NCBI RefSeq assembly: GCF_041537905.1
Contig: NZ_JBGRUO010000007.1
Span: forward strand, 62,001 to 126,000
DNA: 64,000 nt
Reading direction: 5' to 3'
Source of the DNA: Ruegeria_C sp041537905
GTDB taxonomy: Bacteria; Pseudomonadota; Alphaproteobacteria; Rhodobacterales; Rhodobacteraceae
Below are positions 1 to 8,732 of the stretch, in pieces. A program made the translations under genes and the position numbers. Below the pieces are notes generated by a model. That model was given only the letters and a program-made list of their open reading frames with translations. It did not search any database and was not told the origin of the DNA. Every line of letters begins with the position of its first letter. Position 1 is the first letter of the stretch.

Positions 1-175
1 CCTTCAGAATGGGCCCGTCCGGTTTCTTGCGCAGCACCAGTTCGCGGGTGCCCCAGGTGACGAACCATGTCGGGTTGGATTGGCCGCCGCTGATCGGTTC
101 GGCCGTCAGCCCGGACTGATCGGGCAGCTTCGCCGCCAGCCAAGTTTCGAGGGGTGCAAGATCAAGAGTCGTCAT
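1..175 (-). CDS. Aminoglycoside-phosphotransferase-fold family protein, N-terminal part
   Basis: The reading frame begins at the ATG complementary to 173-175 and runs off the left edge, so only about 58 residues are visible. The segment includes ISGGQSNPTWFV and TRELVLRKKPDG. This is the glycine-rich nucleotide loop followed by the strand carrying the conserved lysine of the phosphotransferase (APH/ACAD10-like) family. The start overlaps the end of the acyl-CoA ligase gene by 14 bases, so the two are probably translationally coupled. Family members often accompany acyl-CoA dehydrogenase genes, and their substrate is generally not known. The kinase active site lies outside the window. Confidence 0.7.
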   Translation of the reverse strand, partial: MTTLDLAPLETWLAAKLPDQSGLTAEPISGGQSNPTWFVTWGTRELVLRKKPDGPILK

Positions 176-1745
176 CGTTTGCCATCTCTTTCGCTGTTTC
201 GCGCAACAGGAATTTCTGGATTTTCCCGGTCGCCGTCTTGGGCAGTTGACCGGAAATGAACCGCCGCGGGCGTTTGAACCCGGCGAGGTTTTCCCGGCAG
301 AATAGCTCGATACCGTCCAGATCGACGTCGCGCCCGTCGCGCGTTTCGATAAAGGCCCAGCCGGTTTCGCCCCATTTCGGATGAGGCGCGGCGACGACGG
401 CGGCCAGAAGAACATCAGGGTGCCGCTGCAGGACCGCCTCGACCTCAAGGCTCGAGAAGTTCTCGCCGCCGGAAATGATGATGTCCTTGGATCGGTCCTT
501 GATTTCGATCTGGCCATCAGGGTGCATCACCGCCAGATCGCCGGTATGAAACACACCGCCTGCAAAGGCCTTTTCGGTCGCCTCCGCATCTCGGTAATAC
601 CCGGCCATCAAAGTGTTGCCCCGCAAGACGATCTCTCCAACCGTTTGCCCGTCCTCTGGCACGTCATTGCCTTTGTCATCGACAACGCGGGCCTTGCCTG
701 CGGTTTTGTGGCGGCGACCCTGCCGGGCCAGCATCTCGGCGCGTTCGTGCAGCTCCTGCGAGGCATCCGGGTCCGGATCGTTGATCGTCGCGGGCCCATA
801 GCTTTCGGTCAGGCCATACAGGTGCATCAGGTCAAACCCCAGCGCCTCGAGCCCGGCCAGCAGTGTCGGTGTGGGCGCGGCCCCGCCGGTTCCGACGCGG
901 ACGCGGGTCTGTGTCGGTGCGTCCATGTGATCCAGCAGCATATACAACACCACAGGTGCACAGCACATATGGGTCACATTTTCCTGCGTGATGGTCTGCA
1001 CCACCAGCGCCGGATCGACCTTGTCGAGGCACACATGCAAACCCCCCGCCGCAGTCACCGCCCAGGTATGTGTCCAGCCGTTGCAGTGGAACATCGGCAG
1101 CGTCCACAGATAGCGGGTCCGTTGGTCGAAGCCCAGGCCGGCCGCATTGCTGATTGCGTTCAGATACGCGCCGCGATGGGTGTAGACGACACCTTTGGGT
1201 CGGCCCGTTGTGCCCGACGTATAGTTCAGCGCCAGAGGCTGAAACTCATCGTCGACGCTACCCAGCAAATCAAGCTCTTCCACCGCACCAGCAAAGAAGT
1301 CCAGACCGTCCTCAGCGCCCGGCTCGGGGCAGAGCCGGTGGAAGGGTACCGGGCAGTCGGGCAGGGTGATCCGCGTGGCGTCTTCGCACAGAACCAGCGT
1401 GCTGCCTGCATGATCGAGTATGTAGGCGACCTCGTCGTCATCCAGCCGTGTGTTGATCGTGTTGAGCACGGCCCCAAGGGCGGGCACGGCGAAATGTGCG
1501 GCCAGAAGCTCGGGCCGGTTGGTCAGGATCAGTGAGACGACATCCCCCCGACCAACACCCTGCCTACGCAGCCATCCGGCCATTCGGGCGACCAGTTCAC
1601 CGAACTCAACATAGTTCCAGGTTTGTCCGCGCCACGCGACGGCGGGGCGCGTCGTGTGAACTTCCAAAGCGCGTTCCAGAAAACTCAGCGGCGTAAGCGG
1701 GCCAAAGTTTGTCGGGCGCGGTGCCAGATGTGGCTCGCGAAACAT
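162..1745 (-). CDS. AMP-dependent acyl-CoA synthetase (long/medium-chain type)
   Basis: This is an ANL-superfamily ligase that would activate a carboxylic acid to an acyl-CoA through an acyl-adenylate. The 527-residue protein shows the phosphate loop YTSGTTGRPKGV near residue 180, the adenylate motif HLYGLTE, the hinge KDRSKDIIISGGENFS, and the C-terminal catalytic lysine in PKTATGKIQKF. The start is the ATG at 1745, because GGGAGGAGA lies just upstream of it; a longer in-frame start at 1760 would be an ATT codon. It sits between the phosphotransferase and an acyl-CoA dehydrogenase in one minus-strand operon, which suggests activation followed by alpha,beta-desaturation. The actual acid cannot be read from the sequence. 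Confidence 0.88.
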   Translation of the reverse strand: MFREPHLAPRPTNFGPLTPLSFLERALEVHTTRPAVAWRGQTWNYVEFGELVARMAGWLRRQGVGRGDVVSLILTNRPELLAAHFAVPALGAVLNTINTRLDDDEVAYILDHAGSTLVLCEDATRITLPDCPVPFHRLCPEPGAEDGLDFFAGAVEELDLLGSVDDEFQPLALNYTSGTTGRPKGVVYTHRGAYLNAISNAAGLGFDQRTRYLWTLPMFHCNGWTHTWAVTAAGGLHVCLDKVDPALVVQTITQENVTHMCCAPVVLYMLLDHMDAPTQTRVRVGTGGAAPTPTLLAGLEALGFDLMHLYGLTESYGPATINDPDPDASQELHERAEMLARQGRRHKTAGKARVVDDKGNDVPEDGQTVGEIVLRGNTLMAGYYRDAEATEKAFAGGVFHTGDLAVMHPDGQIEIKDRSKDIIISGGENFSSLEVEAVLQRHPDVLLAAVVAAPHPKWGETGWAFIETRDGRDVDLDGIELFCRENLAGFKRPRRFISGQLPKTATGKIQKFLLRETAKEMANDDDS

Positions 1746-1775
1746 GTCCTCTCCTCCCAATGTCAGGTCGCTGGA

Positions 1776-2981
1776 TCAGTCAGCGGACTCCCATTTCCAG
1801 AAATCCCGTTTTTGATCGGTCAAATGACGGTTCAGAACCATCTGATGCACTTCATCCGCGCCATCGACCAACCGGGCCTGACGGGCATAGCGGTAGATCC
1901 ATTCCAGAACGGTATCCTGGCTGTATCCGCGTGCACCGTTGATCTGGATCGCCACATCGGCGGCCTTGTGCAGCAGGTTCGCGACGTGGATTTTGGCCAT
2001 CGAGACCTCTTTGCGCGCAAAGCTGCCCTGATCGAGCGCCCAAGCTGCCTTTATCACCAGCAAGCGCCCCATTTCGATGCCCATGGCCAGATCGCCCAAC
2101 TTGATCTGAATGCTCTCGCGATCTGAAAGCCGTATCCCAAAGCCGTGGCGGTTGGCGGCGTATTCCGTTGCGATCTCGGTGCAACGTTTGGCAAGGCCCA
2201 GCCAACGCATGCAATGGGTCAATCGTGCCGGGCCAAGCCGCATTTGCGTGACCTTCAGACCCAGCCCCTCGCCCAGCAAAACGCGGTCGGCGGGCAGTTC
2301 CATGTCTTCATAGACAATCTCGCAATGCCCGCCATGTTCTTCGGGGCCCATGATCGGAATGCGGCGTTCAATGCGCCAGCCAGGCTCATCCTTGTGGTGC
2401 AGGAACGCGGTCAGGCCACGGCGGGGGTCGTCCGAGGTGCGTGCCATTGTGATGAAATGGCTGGCATCGGCAGCACCTGTGATGAACCATTTGCGCCCGC
2501 GCAGAACGTAGCCGTTGTCGGTTTTGGTGGCCGTCGTCAGCATCATTCCCGGATCGGACCCGCCGCCCGGATGCGGTTCGGTCATCGCAAAGGCAGAGCT
2601 GACCTCGCCTGATACGATCGGGTTCAGCCAGCGCTCTTTCTGGGTATCGGTGGCAGCCTTTTCCAGCACCATCATGTTGCCGTCATCAGGTGCGGCCGAG
2701 TTGAAGACGACCGGGCCAAAGATTGACCGGTTCATTTCCTCATAGCAAACCGCCATGCCAACCTTATCAAGACCCTGGCCACCAGTTTCTTCTTTGAGCT
2801 GAAGGCACCACAGACCTTCGGCCTTGGCTTTTTCCCGCAGCGCCTCCAGCCAATCCTTGGCGATGTTGCCATGCTCATCCCAGCTGTCGCGGTTTTCCTC
2901 GACGGGAAGGATTTCGTTGGACACAAAGGCGGCGATGCGCGCGCGGTAATCCTCGACCTTGGGCGAAATGGTAAAGTCCAT
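1776..2981 (-). CDS. Acyl-CoA dehydrogenase
   Basis: This is a 401-residue FAD flavoprotein expected to desaturate an acyl-CoA at the alpha-beta bond and pass electrons to ETF. The usual ACAD order is visible: a helical N-terminal domain, the middle beta domain with AFAMTEPHPGGGSDP (FAD-binding loop) and RGRKWFITGAAD, then the C-terminal helical domain ending INGARGYSQDTVLEWIYRYARQ. The length is typical of the bacterial ACAD10/11-like group. It lies 30 bases upstream of the ligase start and 12 bases downstream of the SDR gene, in the same operon. An ETF pair is not in the window. Chain-length preference cannot be inferred. Confidence 0.9.
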   Translation of the reverse strand: MDFTISPKVEDYRARIAAFVSNEILPVEENRDSWDEHGNIAKDWLEALREKAKAEGLWCLQLKEETGGQGLDKVGMAVCYEEMNRSIFGPVVFNSAAPDDGNMMVLEKAATDTQKERWLNPIVSGEVSSAFAMTEPHPGGGSDPGMMLTTATKTDNGYVLRGRKWFITGAADASHFITMARTSDDPRRGLTAFLHHKDEPGWRIERRIPIMGPEEHGGHCEIVYEDMELPADRVLLGEGLGLKVTQMRLGPARLTHCMRWLGLAKRCTEIATEYAANRHGFGIRLSDRESIQIKLGDLAMGIEMGRLLVIKAAWALDQGSFARKEVSMAKIHVANLLHKAADVAIQINGARGYSQDTVLEWIYRYARQARLVDGADEVHQMVLNRHLTDQKRDFWKWESAD

Positions 2982-2993
2982 GATGACTATCCT

Positions 2994-3773
2994 TTATAGA
3001 GATGACACGAGATGGCCGCCGTCGACGGCGATGTCCGCACCGGTCATGTAACGACCCAGATCCGACGCCAGCAGAAGGATGGCGCCGTCCAGATCCTGCG
3101 GTTGACCCAGGCGTCGCTGCGGCACGCGCCGGATCAAAGCCTTGCCTGGTTCAGAGTCAAAGAACGCGCGGTTCAGTTCCGTCTCGATATAGCCGGGGCA
3201 CAGGGCGTTGACGCGAATACCGTACCGTGCCCATTCCAGCGCCAATGCTCGGGTCAGTTGCAGGACACCGCCCTTTGAGGCCGCATAGGCCGCGACATGG
3301 CCAGCCACGCGTTTGCTCAAAATTGAGGCAACATTGACGATGCTGCCTCCTTGGCCTGTTTCCTTCATTTGCCGTGCGGCGGCTTGGGCGACGTGGAAGA
3401 CGCCCTTGAGATTCGTGTCAATGATGTTGTCGATATCATCCTGCGTGTGATCCAGCGCCGAGGCTGACACGGTCGTCCCGGCGTTGTTGATGACGATGTC
3501 AAAGCCTTGTCCCTCAAATCCCGCCTGCACAGAAGCCGGATCGGAAACATCAAGCTGGAGCGCCTGCGCCTGCCCGCCGGAGGCAACGATCTCTGCGCAC
3601 AGATCTTCGACCTTACCAACCCGGCGCGCGGCGGCGGTGACATGGGCACCGTGCTTTGCAAACAAACGGGCAAAATGTACACCAAGACCTGACGACGCCC
3701 CCGTCACTAGAACGCGTTTTCCGGAAATTCCGGGCACGGCAGCAGCCGTATCTGATCGGGTATTGGGTGCCAC
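2994..3773 (-). CDS. Short-chain dehydrogenase/reductase (SDR), first gene of the acyl-CoA operon
   Basis: This is a classical 259-residue SDR with the cofactor motif VTGASSGLG, the structural NNAG motif, the catalytic YAASK and the C-terminal MTGADIAVDGG. It probably oxidises a hydroxyacyl or similar alcohol intermediate with NAD(P). The start is a GTG at 3773, chosen because GGAGGAG lies eight bases upstream; no ATG fits. It is the promoter-proximal gene of the minus-strand operon, and the tandem repeats at 3791-3851 lie immediately upstream of it. Confidence 0.87.
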   Translation of the reverse strand: MAPNTRSDTAAAVPGISGKRVLVTGASSGLGVHFARLFAKHGAHVTAAARRVGKVEDLCAEIVASGGQAQALQLDVSDPASVQAGFEGQGFDIVINNAGTTVSASALDHTQDDIDNIIDTNLKGVFHVAQAAARQMKETGQGGSIVNVASILSKRVAGHVAAYAASKGGVLQLTRALALEWARYGIRVNALCPGYIETELNRAFFDSEPGKALIRRVPQRRLGQPQDLDGAILLLASDLGRYMTGADIAVDGGHLVSSL

Positions 3774-3790
3774 TTCGAATCTCCTCCAAA

Positions 3791-3851
3791 AATCGAGCGT
3801 TCGTTCGTTTATGCAGATTTATTTGCCGGTTGTCAATCGAGCGTTCGTTCG
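3791..3851. promoter_or_regulatory. Tandem operator-like direct repeats upstream of the acyl-CoA operon
   Basis: The 17-base sequence AATCGAGCGTTCGTTCG occurs twice, at 3791-3807 and 3835-3851. The copies are in the same orientation with a 44-base period, about four helical turns. Each copy is itself an imperfect inverted repeat (CGAnCG paired with CGnTCG). The pair lies just upstream of the GTG start of the SDR gene, where a promoter is expected. This architecture suits a TetR-family repressor acting on a fatty-acid-type operon, but no TetR gene is in the window, so the regulator is unknown. Confidence 0.6.
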
Positions 3852-4364
3852 GAAATAAAATATGGCGGTTATTCTTGAAGGAAATCCCAAGATGGCGCTG
3901 ACCAAATTAGGATCATTGGATGCGGGCCTTTCAAGGAATTGTTGTTGTCTGCGTGGTGCTGTTGTTCCGACGCGGTTTAATCGGCGGGCTTCTAGCGCTA
4001 CGGAAACATTGAACGGGCGCATTTGATCGCGGGCAGAGCTATTTGGAAAAGGGAATCGCAGGTCGGCTGCTAGCTTCACCGACCATTTCGGGATCCCCGA
4101 AACCTATCAGGTGTCAGATCGGAGGAGGCCCTGGCCGTCACGGCAATGACAATCCACTTCCGCATGTTCCTATCAACCGGTTCTCGATTCAAGAATTTGC
4201 CGAGAACATTCGCACTACCTAATGCCAAATGCTGGAAAGGGCGCCGCGCCCGGGGTTTCAGCTCAATAACAACGTCTCCCACTTCCATCTGAGATGCTGG
4301 CGAGTAGCTTGGTGATAACGTTTTGCAGAATGTATTGACTCGTGGTGTCGTATTGATCATTCTC
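3852..4364. other. Intergenic stretch without a recognisable gene
   Basis: About 510 bases separate the divergent acyl-CoA and aap operons. Open frames here (for example minus strand 3819-4079 and 4076-4360) lack plausible ribosome sites and resemble no family I recognise. I see no transposase remnant and no tRNA. The right end runs into the palindromic operator at 4365. Confidence 0.5.
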
Positions 4365-4390
4365 TATATTGACACAAAAGTGCCAATATA
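4365..4390. promoter_or_regulatory. Long palindromic operator upstream of aapJ
   Basis: The left arm TATATTGACAC (4365-4375) is mirrored by GTGCCAATATA (4380-4390) across a four-base AAAA centre. Ten of eleven arm positions pair. It ends 23 bases before the aapJ ATG at 4414. The left-arm core ATATTGACACA recurs at 10600-10610 and 14208-14218, so this is probably the strongest site of a shared regulator. The natural candidate is the IclR protein encoded at 12976-13743. Confidence 0.7.
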
Positions 4391-4413
4391 CAGAACAACA
4401 GATGGAGAGAACG

Positions 4414-5448
4414 ATGTTTGCTAAAGGAGTGATGGCAGGGCTTGCCATGACCGCCGGTTTGGCATTGCCAACCGCATCAATGGCAGAAAGTCCTACAATA
4501 AAAGCCATTGAAGAGCGGGGAACAATGCTCTGTTCTGGCCACAATGGCAGCTACTTCGGGTTTGTCGAAGTAAACGACAAGAACGAGTGGAAGGGTCTCG
4601 ACATCGACCTCTGCCGCGCGATGACGACGGCCCTTTTGGGCGACCCGGAAAAGGCGCAGATCGTGCCGTTGAGCTGGGCACAGCGGTTCCCGGCGCTTCA
4701 ATCCGGCGATGTTGACATCATCATCAAAGCCACCGGCTGGACTATGGGTCGCGACACCGAGTTGGGTCTTCAGTTCTCGATCCCCTACTTCTTTGGCGGT
4801 GCGCAGTTCATGGCGCATGGCGATCTAGGTGTTACCGAAGCCAAAGACCTTGAAGGCGGTACAATCTGCGTCGAGGCTGGCACCACGATCGAACGGATTG
4901 CGGCAAACTATCTGCAAAGCCTGGGTGTCGAGCACACGATGGTCAGCTATGAGAAAGCGTCGGAACTGCGGGCGGCTTATCTGGCCAATCGATGCGACAG
5001 TTTCGTCGCCTGGGGGCCGTTCCTGGCGGTTTTGCGCGCGACCGAACTGGACAACCCGGATGCACATGTGATCCTCACCGATCAATTGTCCAACGAGCCG
5101 ATCTCGGCCGCGATGCGTCAGGGCGATGAGGAGTTTGTGGACTTCACCAACTGGATGCTGGCGGCCCTTCTGATCGCAGAAGAAGAGGGCATCACCTCGG
5201 AAAATGTCGAAGAGATGGCAGCCAACCCGCCGAACCCGAAGATCGCGCGCCTTCTGGGCACGGAGCCCGGCATGGGCGAGCGCCTTGGCATCCGCGATAC
5301 ATGGGCCCGCGAGATGATTGCCGCAGTCGGCAACTACGGCGAAATCTATCATCGCAACCTGGGTGACGACAGCCCCTACAAGCTGGAGCGTGGCCTGAAC
5401 AACCTGTGGAGCCATGGTGGCGTGCTTTACGCGCCGCAGCTCGACTAA
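4414..5448 (+). CDS. aapJ: AapJ-like amino-acid ABC transporter, periplasmic binding protein
   Basis: This binding protein of the polar/general amino-acid uptake family should capture an amino-acid-like solute in the periplasm and deliver it to AapQM. The 344-residue protein begins with a secretory signal (MFAKGVMAGLAMTAGLAL, cleavage near SMAES). It then shows the AapJ landmarks GLDIDLCRAM, ALQSGDVDIIIKATGWT, a single-C stretch GGTICVEAGTT, and the C-terminal VGNYGEIYHRNLG. The start at 4414 follows GGAGAG; an in-frame TTG at 4369 lies inside the operator and is rejected. aapQ and aapM follow directly. The ATPase gene is absent here and lies at 22303. Substrate specificity is inferred only from neighbours. 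Confidence 0.9.
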   Translation: MFAKGVMAGLAMTAGLALPTASMAESPTIKAIEERGTMLCSGHNGSYFGFVEVNDKNEWKGLDIDLCRAMTTALLGDPEKAQIVPLSWAQRFPALQSGDVDIIIKATGWTMGRDTELGLQFSIPYFFGGAQFMAHGDLGVTEAKDLEGGTICVEAGTTIERIAANYLQSLGVEHTMVSYEKASELRAAYLANRCDSFVAWGPFLAVLRATELDNPDAHVILTDQLSNEPISAAMRQGDEEFVDFTNWMLAALLIAEEEGITSENVEEMAANPPNPKIARLLGTEPGMGERLGIRDTWAREMIAAVGNYGEIYHRNLGDDSPYKLERGLNNLWSHGGVLYAPQLD

Positions 5449-5521
5449 GGTAAGAAATGTCTGAGGGCTGTCAGATGTTGGCGGCCCTCGCCTCAATTTC
5501 CCGAACAAGAGATCTCGAGAT

Positions 5522-6655
5522 ATGGACGTTGCCGAACTCAAGGCGCGCGCCCAACGGCGCAAGCTGATCATCCAAGGGCTTATTATAGCCGTTACTGTCT
5601 TGGCAGTTTACGGCGCCATTCAAAGTGCGAAGGTCAACCTGAGCGCGCTTGGGCTTACCAGCGGTTTCGGATTTCTGGAGCGATCCACAGGCTGGTCATA
5701 TTCGTTTTCCCTGATCGATCGGGACATAAGTGACAGTTATGCGAGAACGTTGACAATCGGATTTCTCAATACCTTGTTTGTTGGCGCTCTGACGATCGTC
5801 CTCTCAACGGTCATCGGGTTTTTGATTGGAACGTTCCGCGACTCGCGAAATCCGGCGCTGAAAACCGCGGCGACGGTCTACACTCAGATTTTCAGAAACA
5901 TTCCGCTCATTCTTCAGGGTATCTTCTGGTACGCCATTATGATCCATCTGCCCGGCCCTCGGCAGGCGATGTCGCTTTCAGACGGCGTATTCCTGTCAAA
6001 TCGCGGCCTGATGGTTCCCGTATTGAACCTGCCCCTGATCGTGGCGCTGGTCTTGGTTCTGATCATGATTGGGGCCGTGTTCTTGCTGCGAAAGGCGCGG
6101 ATCGGGATCTTTCAGTCGGCGATCGCCTGGGTCGGCCTGCTGGTGCTTCTGCTGCTGGTCGCGTCGGGTCTCTTTGTGCCAACCGGCGAGAGCGTGTTCT
6201 CCTGGCCCGAGTTGAAAGGACTGCGGTTTGTCGGGGGGCTGACGATCTCGCCAGAGCTCTTGGTGATGATCATCGCGATCGTTCTGTATGGTTCCGCATA
6301 TATCGCTGAAGTTGTTCGCGGCGGTCTGGCAGAGGTTCCAAAAGGGCTGATCGAAGCCGGTGAGGCGTTGGGCCTCAGCCAACGTGCCATCTGGTCTCGT
6401 ATCAAGATGCCGATGGCGCTGCGCACGATAATCCCGCCCCTCGGCAATCAGTGGATCTTTATCATGAAGGCCACAACGATTGGCGTCGCCATCGGGTTCT
6501 CTGATCTCTTCTACATCGTTTCGACGTCGATCACCCAGTCGGGTCAGACGCTGGAACTCATCGCGATCCTGATGGGATGTTTCCTGCTGGTGAACTTCTC
6601 GATTGCCCAGTTTGTCAACTGGCTCAACGACAAACTCAAGCTCAAGGCGCACTGA
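5522..6655 (+). CDS. aapQ: AapQ-like amino-acid ABC transporter permease
   Basis: This inner-membrane subunit of the Aap system has 377 residues and many hydrophobic helices. The C-terminal permease domain carries the EAA-loop signature GEALGLSQRAIWSRIKMP, which contacts the ATPase. The N-terminal half has the extended region typical of AapQ, with a helix near residues 15-40, and MFRNIPLIL-like text appears as QIFRNIPLILQG. It starts 73 bases after aapJ. Its stop (6653-6655) is one base from the aapM ATG. It should form a heterodimer with AapM. Confidence 0.9.
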   Translation: MDVAELKARAQRRKLIIQGLIIAVTVLAVYGAIQSAKVNLSALGLTSGFGFLERSTGWSYSFSLIDRDISDSYARTLTIGFLNTLFVGALTIVLSTVIGFLIGTFRDSRNPALKTAATVYTQIFRNIPLILQGIFWYAIMIHLPGPRQAMSLSDGVFLSNRGLMVPVLNLPLIVALVLVLIMIGAVFLLRKARIGIFQSAIAWVGLLVLLLLVASGLFVPTGESVFSWPELKGLRFVGGLTISPELLVMIIAIVLYGSAYIAEVVRGGLAEVPKGLIEAGEALGLSQRAIWSRIKMPMALRTIIPPLGNQWIFIMKATTIGVAIGFSDLFYIVSTSITQSGQTLELIAILMGCFLLVNFSIAQFVNWLNDKLKLKAH

Positions 6656-6656
6656 T

Positions 6657-7724
6657 ATGGCAACTGTAGCAATGTTTGGGAATTTCGACTGGAAACAGTT
6701 CAAGCGGCGGGCATTCTCCACGCCCACCAATTCGGCGATCACCATCATCGTTTATGCGGTTCTTTTGTGGCTGGTCTGGACGGCGATCAACTGGGCGCTC
6801 ATCAACGCGGTCTGGAGCGCCGACAATGTCGAGCAATGCAACAAGGAAGGCGCGTGCTGGTCAGTCATTGACGCACGGTACCGGCTGATCCTGTTCGGTC
6901 TGTATCCGTTTGACGAACATTGGCGGTCAACGCTGGCGTGTCTGGCAATCGTGGGCACCATCGTGCTGTCCTGCTTTCCATGGACCTGGAGTGCCAAGCG
7001 TTTGTCGGTGATCTGGATCGTGGGATTTGCGGCATATTACCTGCTGATGGAGGGCGGCCTTCTGGGTCTTCCGCAGGTCACCACGGATCAGTGGGGCGGA
7101 TTGGCCCTGACCCTGTTCCTGTTCTCCAGCGTTGTCCTGATCGGGATGCCGATGGGGCTTGGCCTGGCTTTGGCGCGTCGATCCGAGATGCCGGTTTTGC
7201 GCACATTCGCATCACTGGTGATCGACCTGATACGGTCGCTTCCGTTGTTGACCACGCTGTTCACGGCTGCTGTCGTGATGCCGATCCTGCTTCCAAGCTG
7301 GCTGGAAGGGGACAAGATCTGGCGCGTGATCATCGCGTTTGGCCTGTTCTTTGCCTGTTATCAGGCCGAGGTGCTGCGTGGTGGCTTTCAGGCGATCCCG
7401 AAGGGGCAGTTTGAGGCCGGCAAGGCACTGGGTCTCACCTATTGGCAAATCCTGGGTCGCATCGTTCTTCCGCAAGTGTTCCGCCACGCTTTGCCCGCGA
7501 CCATCAACAATGTTGTTGTGACGTTCAAGGAAACGGCCATCGTCATCATCATCGGCTTCTTTGACATTCTCGCCTCTGCAAATGCCGCGTTCGGTACGCC
7601 TGAATGGGCACCGTATTATCTAGAAGTGCTGATCTTCGTTGCGCTTATCTACTGGGTCTTCCTGTTTGGCCTGGGCCAGTATGGCGAATACCTGAAGCGC
7701 AGGATGAAAGTGGCAGAGCGGTAG
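6657..7724 (+). CDS. aapM: AapM-like amino-acid ABC transporter permease
   Basis: This is the second permease of the Aap importer, 355 residues from the ATG at 6657. That start sits one base after the aapQ stop; the open frame continues upstream only into aapQ. Hydrophobic segments flank a long periplasmic insert with paired cysteines (EQCNKEGACWS), as in AapM homologues. The EAA-type loop is EAGKALGLTYWQILGRIVLP. It is the last gene of aapJQM, followed by a strong terminator at 7753. The operon lacks aapP, so the complex depends on the ATPase at 22303-23046. Confidence 0.9.
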   Translation: MATVAMFGNFDWKQFKRRAFSTPTNSAITIIVYAVLLWLVWTAINWALINAVWSADNVEQCNKEGACWSVIDARYRLILFGLYPFDEHWRSTLACLAIVGTIVLSCFPWTWSAKRLSVIWIVGFAAYYLLMEGGLLGLPQVTTDQWGGLALTLFLFSSVVLIGMPMGLGLALARRSEMPVLRTFASLVIDLIRSLPLLTTLFTAAVVMPILLPSWLEGDKIWRVIIAFGLFFACYQAEVLRGGFQAIPKGQFEAGKALGLTYWQILGRIVLPQVFRHALPATINNVVVTFKETAIVIIIGFFDILASANAAFGTPEWAPYYLEVLIFVALIYWVFLFGLGQYGEYLKRRMKVAER

Positions 7725-7752
7725 TATCAGATCATAGCTATCGCAAAGAAAG

Positions 7753-7785
7753 CCGCCCGTTTTCTCCCGACGGGCGGTTTTTTTG
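7753..7785 (+). terminator. Rho-independent terminator after aapM
   Basis: A perfect eight-base stem, CCGCCCGT (7753-7760) with ACGGGCGG (7770-7777), has a nine-base loop and is followed by seven T residues. It lies 28 bases past the aapM stop and ends the plus-strand aapJQM transcript before the minus-strand gene ending at 7832. Confidence 0.9.
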
Positions 7786-7831
7786 TTGCTGGATGGCTAA
7801 TGTGAGAGGCGAGCCCAATGGTGGATAGGCG

Positions 7832-8716
7832 TCAAAGCTTGTTGACGGGGGTTTTGAGCACCATGTTGCCGTCGTCGTCCTTGGGCACTTCGCCGCCGCG
7901 CATGTTCACCTGAAGCGAGGGCAGGATGAGCTTTGGCACGGCAAGCTGCGCGTCGCGTTCTGTACGGAACTTGATGAAGTCTTCGCGTGACTTGCCGCCG
8001 CCGACATGAATGTTGTTGGCGCGCTGTTCGCCAATCGTGGTTTCCCAGGATATCGCGCGCCCGCCCGGTCCGTAGTCGTGGCAGATGAAAAGCCGTACCT
8101 CATCGGGCATCGACAGCACCCGCTGGATCGAGTCATAAAGCTGCCCTGCATCGCCGCCGGGGAAGTCGGCGCGCGCTGAGCCGCCATCGGGCATGAATAG
8201 CGTGTCGCCCGCAAAAGCGGCATCGCCCATCACATGCACCATGCAGGCTGGGGTGTGGCCGGGCGTATGCAATGCAAAGCAAGGCAGACCGCCCACTTGA
8301 TAGGTGTCATTGTCGGAGAAGAGCTTGTCGAACTGCGAGCCATCGCGCTGAAACTCGGTCCCCTCGTTGAATATCTTGCCGAAGGTATCCTGAACGGTCA
8401 GCACGTGCTCGCCGATACCTATTTTGCCACCCAACTCTTGCTGGATGTAAGGCGCGCCGGACAGGTGATCGGCATGGACATGGGTCTCGATGATCCATTC
8501 CAGCGTCAGGCCCTGTTCGCGGATAAAGGCGATCATCCGGTCTGCGCAATCGAAGGTCAGACGCCCCGCAGCCGGATCGAATTCCATGACCGGATCGATG
8601 ACGGCGCAGGCGTTACTGTTCGGGTCGCGCACAATATAGCTGATCGTGTTTGATTGCTCGTCAAAGAACCCGGTGACATCGGGTTTCGCATTGAGATCGA
8701 TGGGCGGGGTCGTCAT
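7832..8716 (-). CDS. MBL-fold hydrolase, persulfide-dioxygenase/Blh-like
   Basis: This 294-residue metallo-beta-lactamase-fold protein has the motif THVHADHLSG (metal ligands), HTPGHTPACMVH and FAGDTLFMPDGGSARADFPGG. The last string is characteristic of the ETHE1/Blh persulfide dioxygenase group, which oxidises glutathione persulfide to sulfite using non-haem iron. It shares the minus-strand operon with a VOC protein and a MetC-type lyase. A rhodanese is encoded 5 kb away under what looks like the same operator. This supports a role in handling sulfane sulfur or thiol released by the lyase. A glyoxalase-II-like thioesterase activity is the alternative. Confidence 0.82.
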   Translation of the reverse strand: MTTPPIDLNAKPDVTGFFDEQSNTISYIVRDPNSNACAVIDPVMEFDPAAGRLTFDCADRMIAFIREQGLTLEWIIETHVHADHLSGAPYIQQELGGKIGIGEHVLTVQDTFGKIFNEGTEFQRDGSQFDKLFSDNDTYQVGGLPCFALHTPGHTPACMVHVMGDAAFAGDTLFMPDGGSARADFPGGDAGQLYDSIQRVLSMPDEVRLFICHDYGPGGRAISWETTIGEQRANNIHVGGGKSREDFIKFRTERDAQLAVPKLILPSLQVNMRGGEVPKDDDGNMVLKTPVNKL

Positions 8717-8732
8717 GTTCGGCCTCCTGGGT

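Noticed and set aside
381..1535. Long plus-strand frame of 384 codons inside the acyl-CoA ligase gene
   Set aside because: It is antisense to a clear ANL enzyme, has no family resemblance, and reflects GC-rich codon bias.
3819..4360. Possible transposase remnant in the gap before aapJ
   Set aside because: Six-frame reading shows no transposase motif, no terminal inverted repeats and no target duplication.
4369..4413. Upstream TTG start for aapJ
   Set aside because: It lies inside the palindromic operator and would mask the signal peptide.
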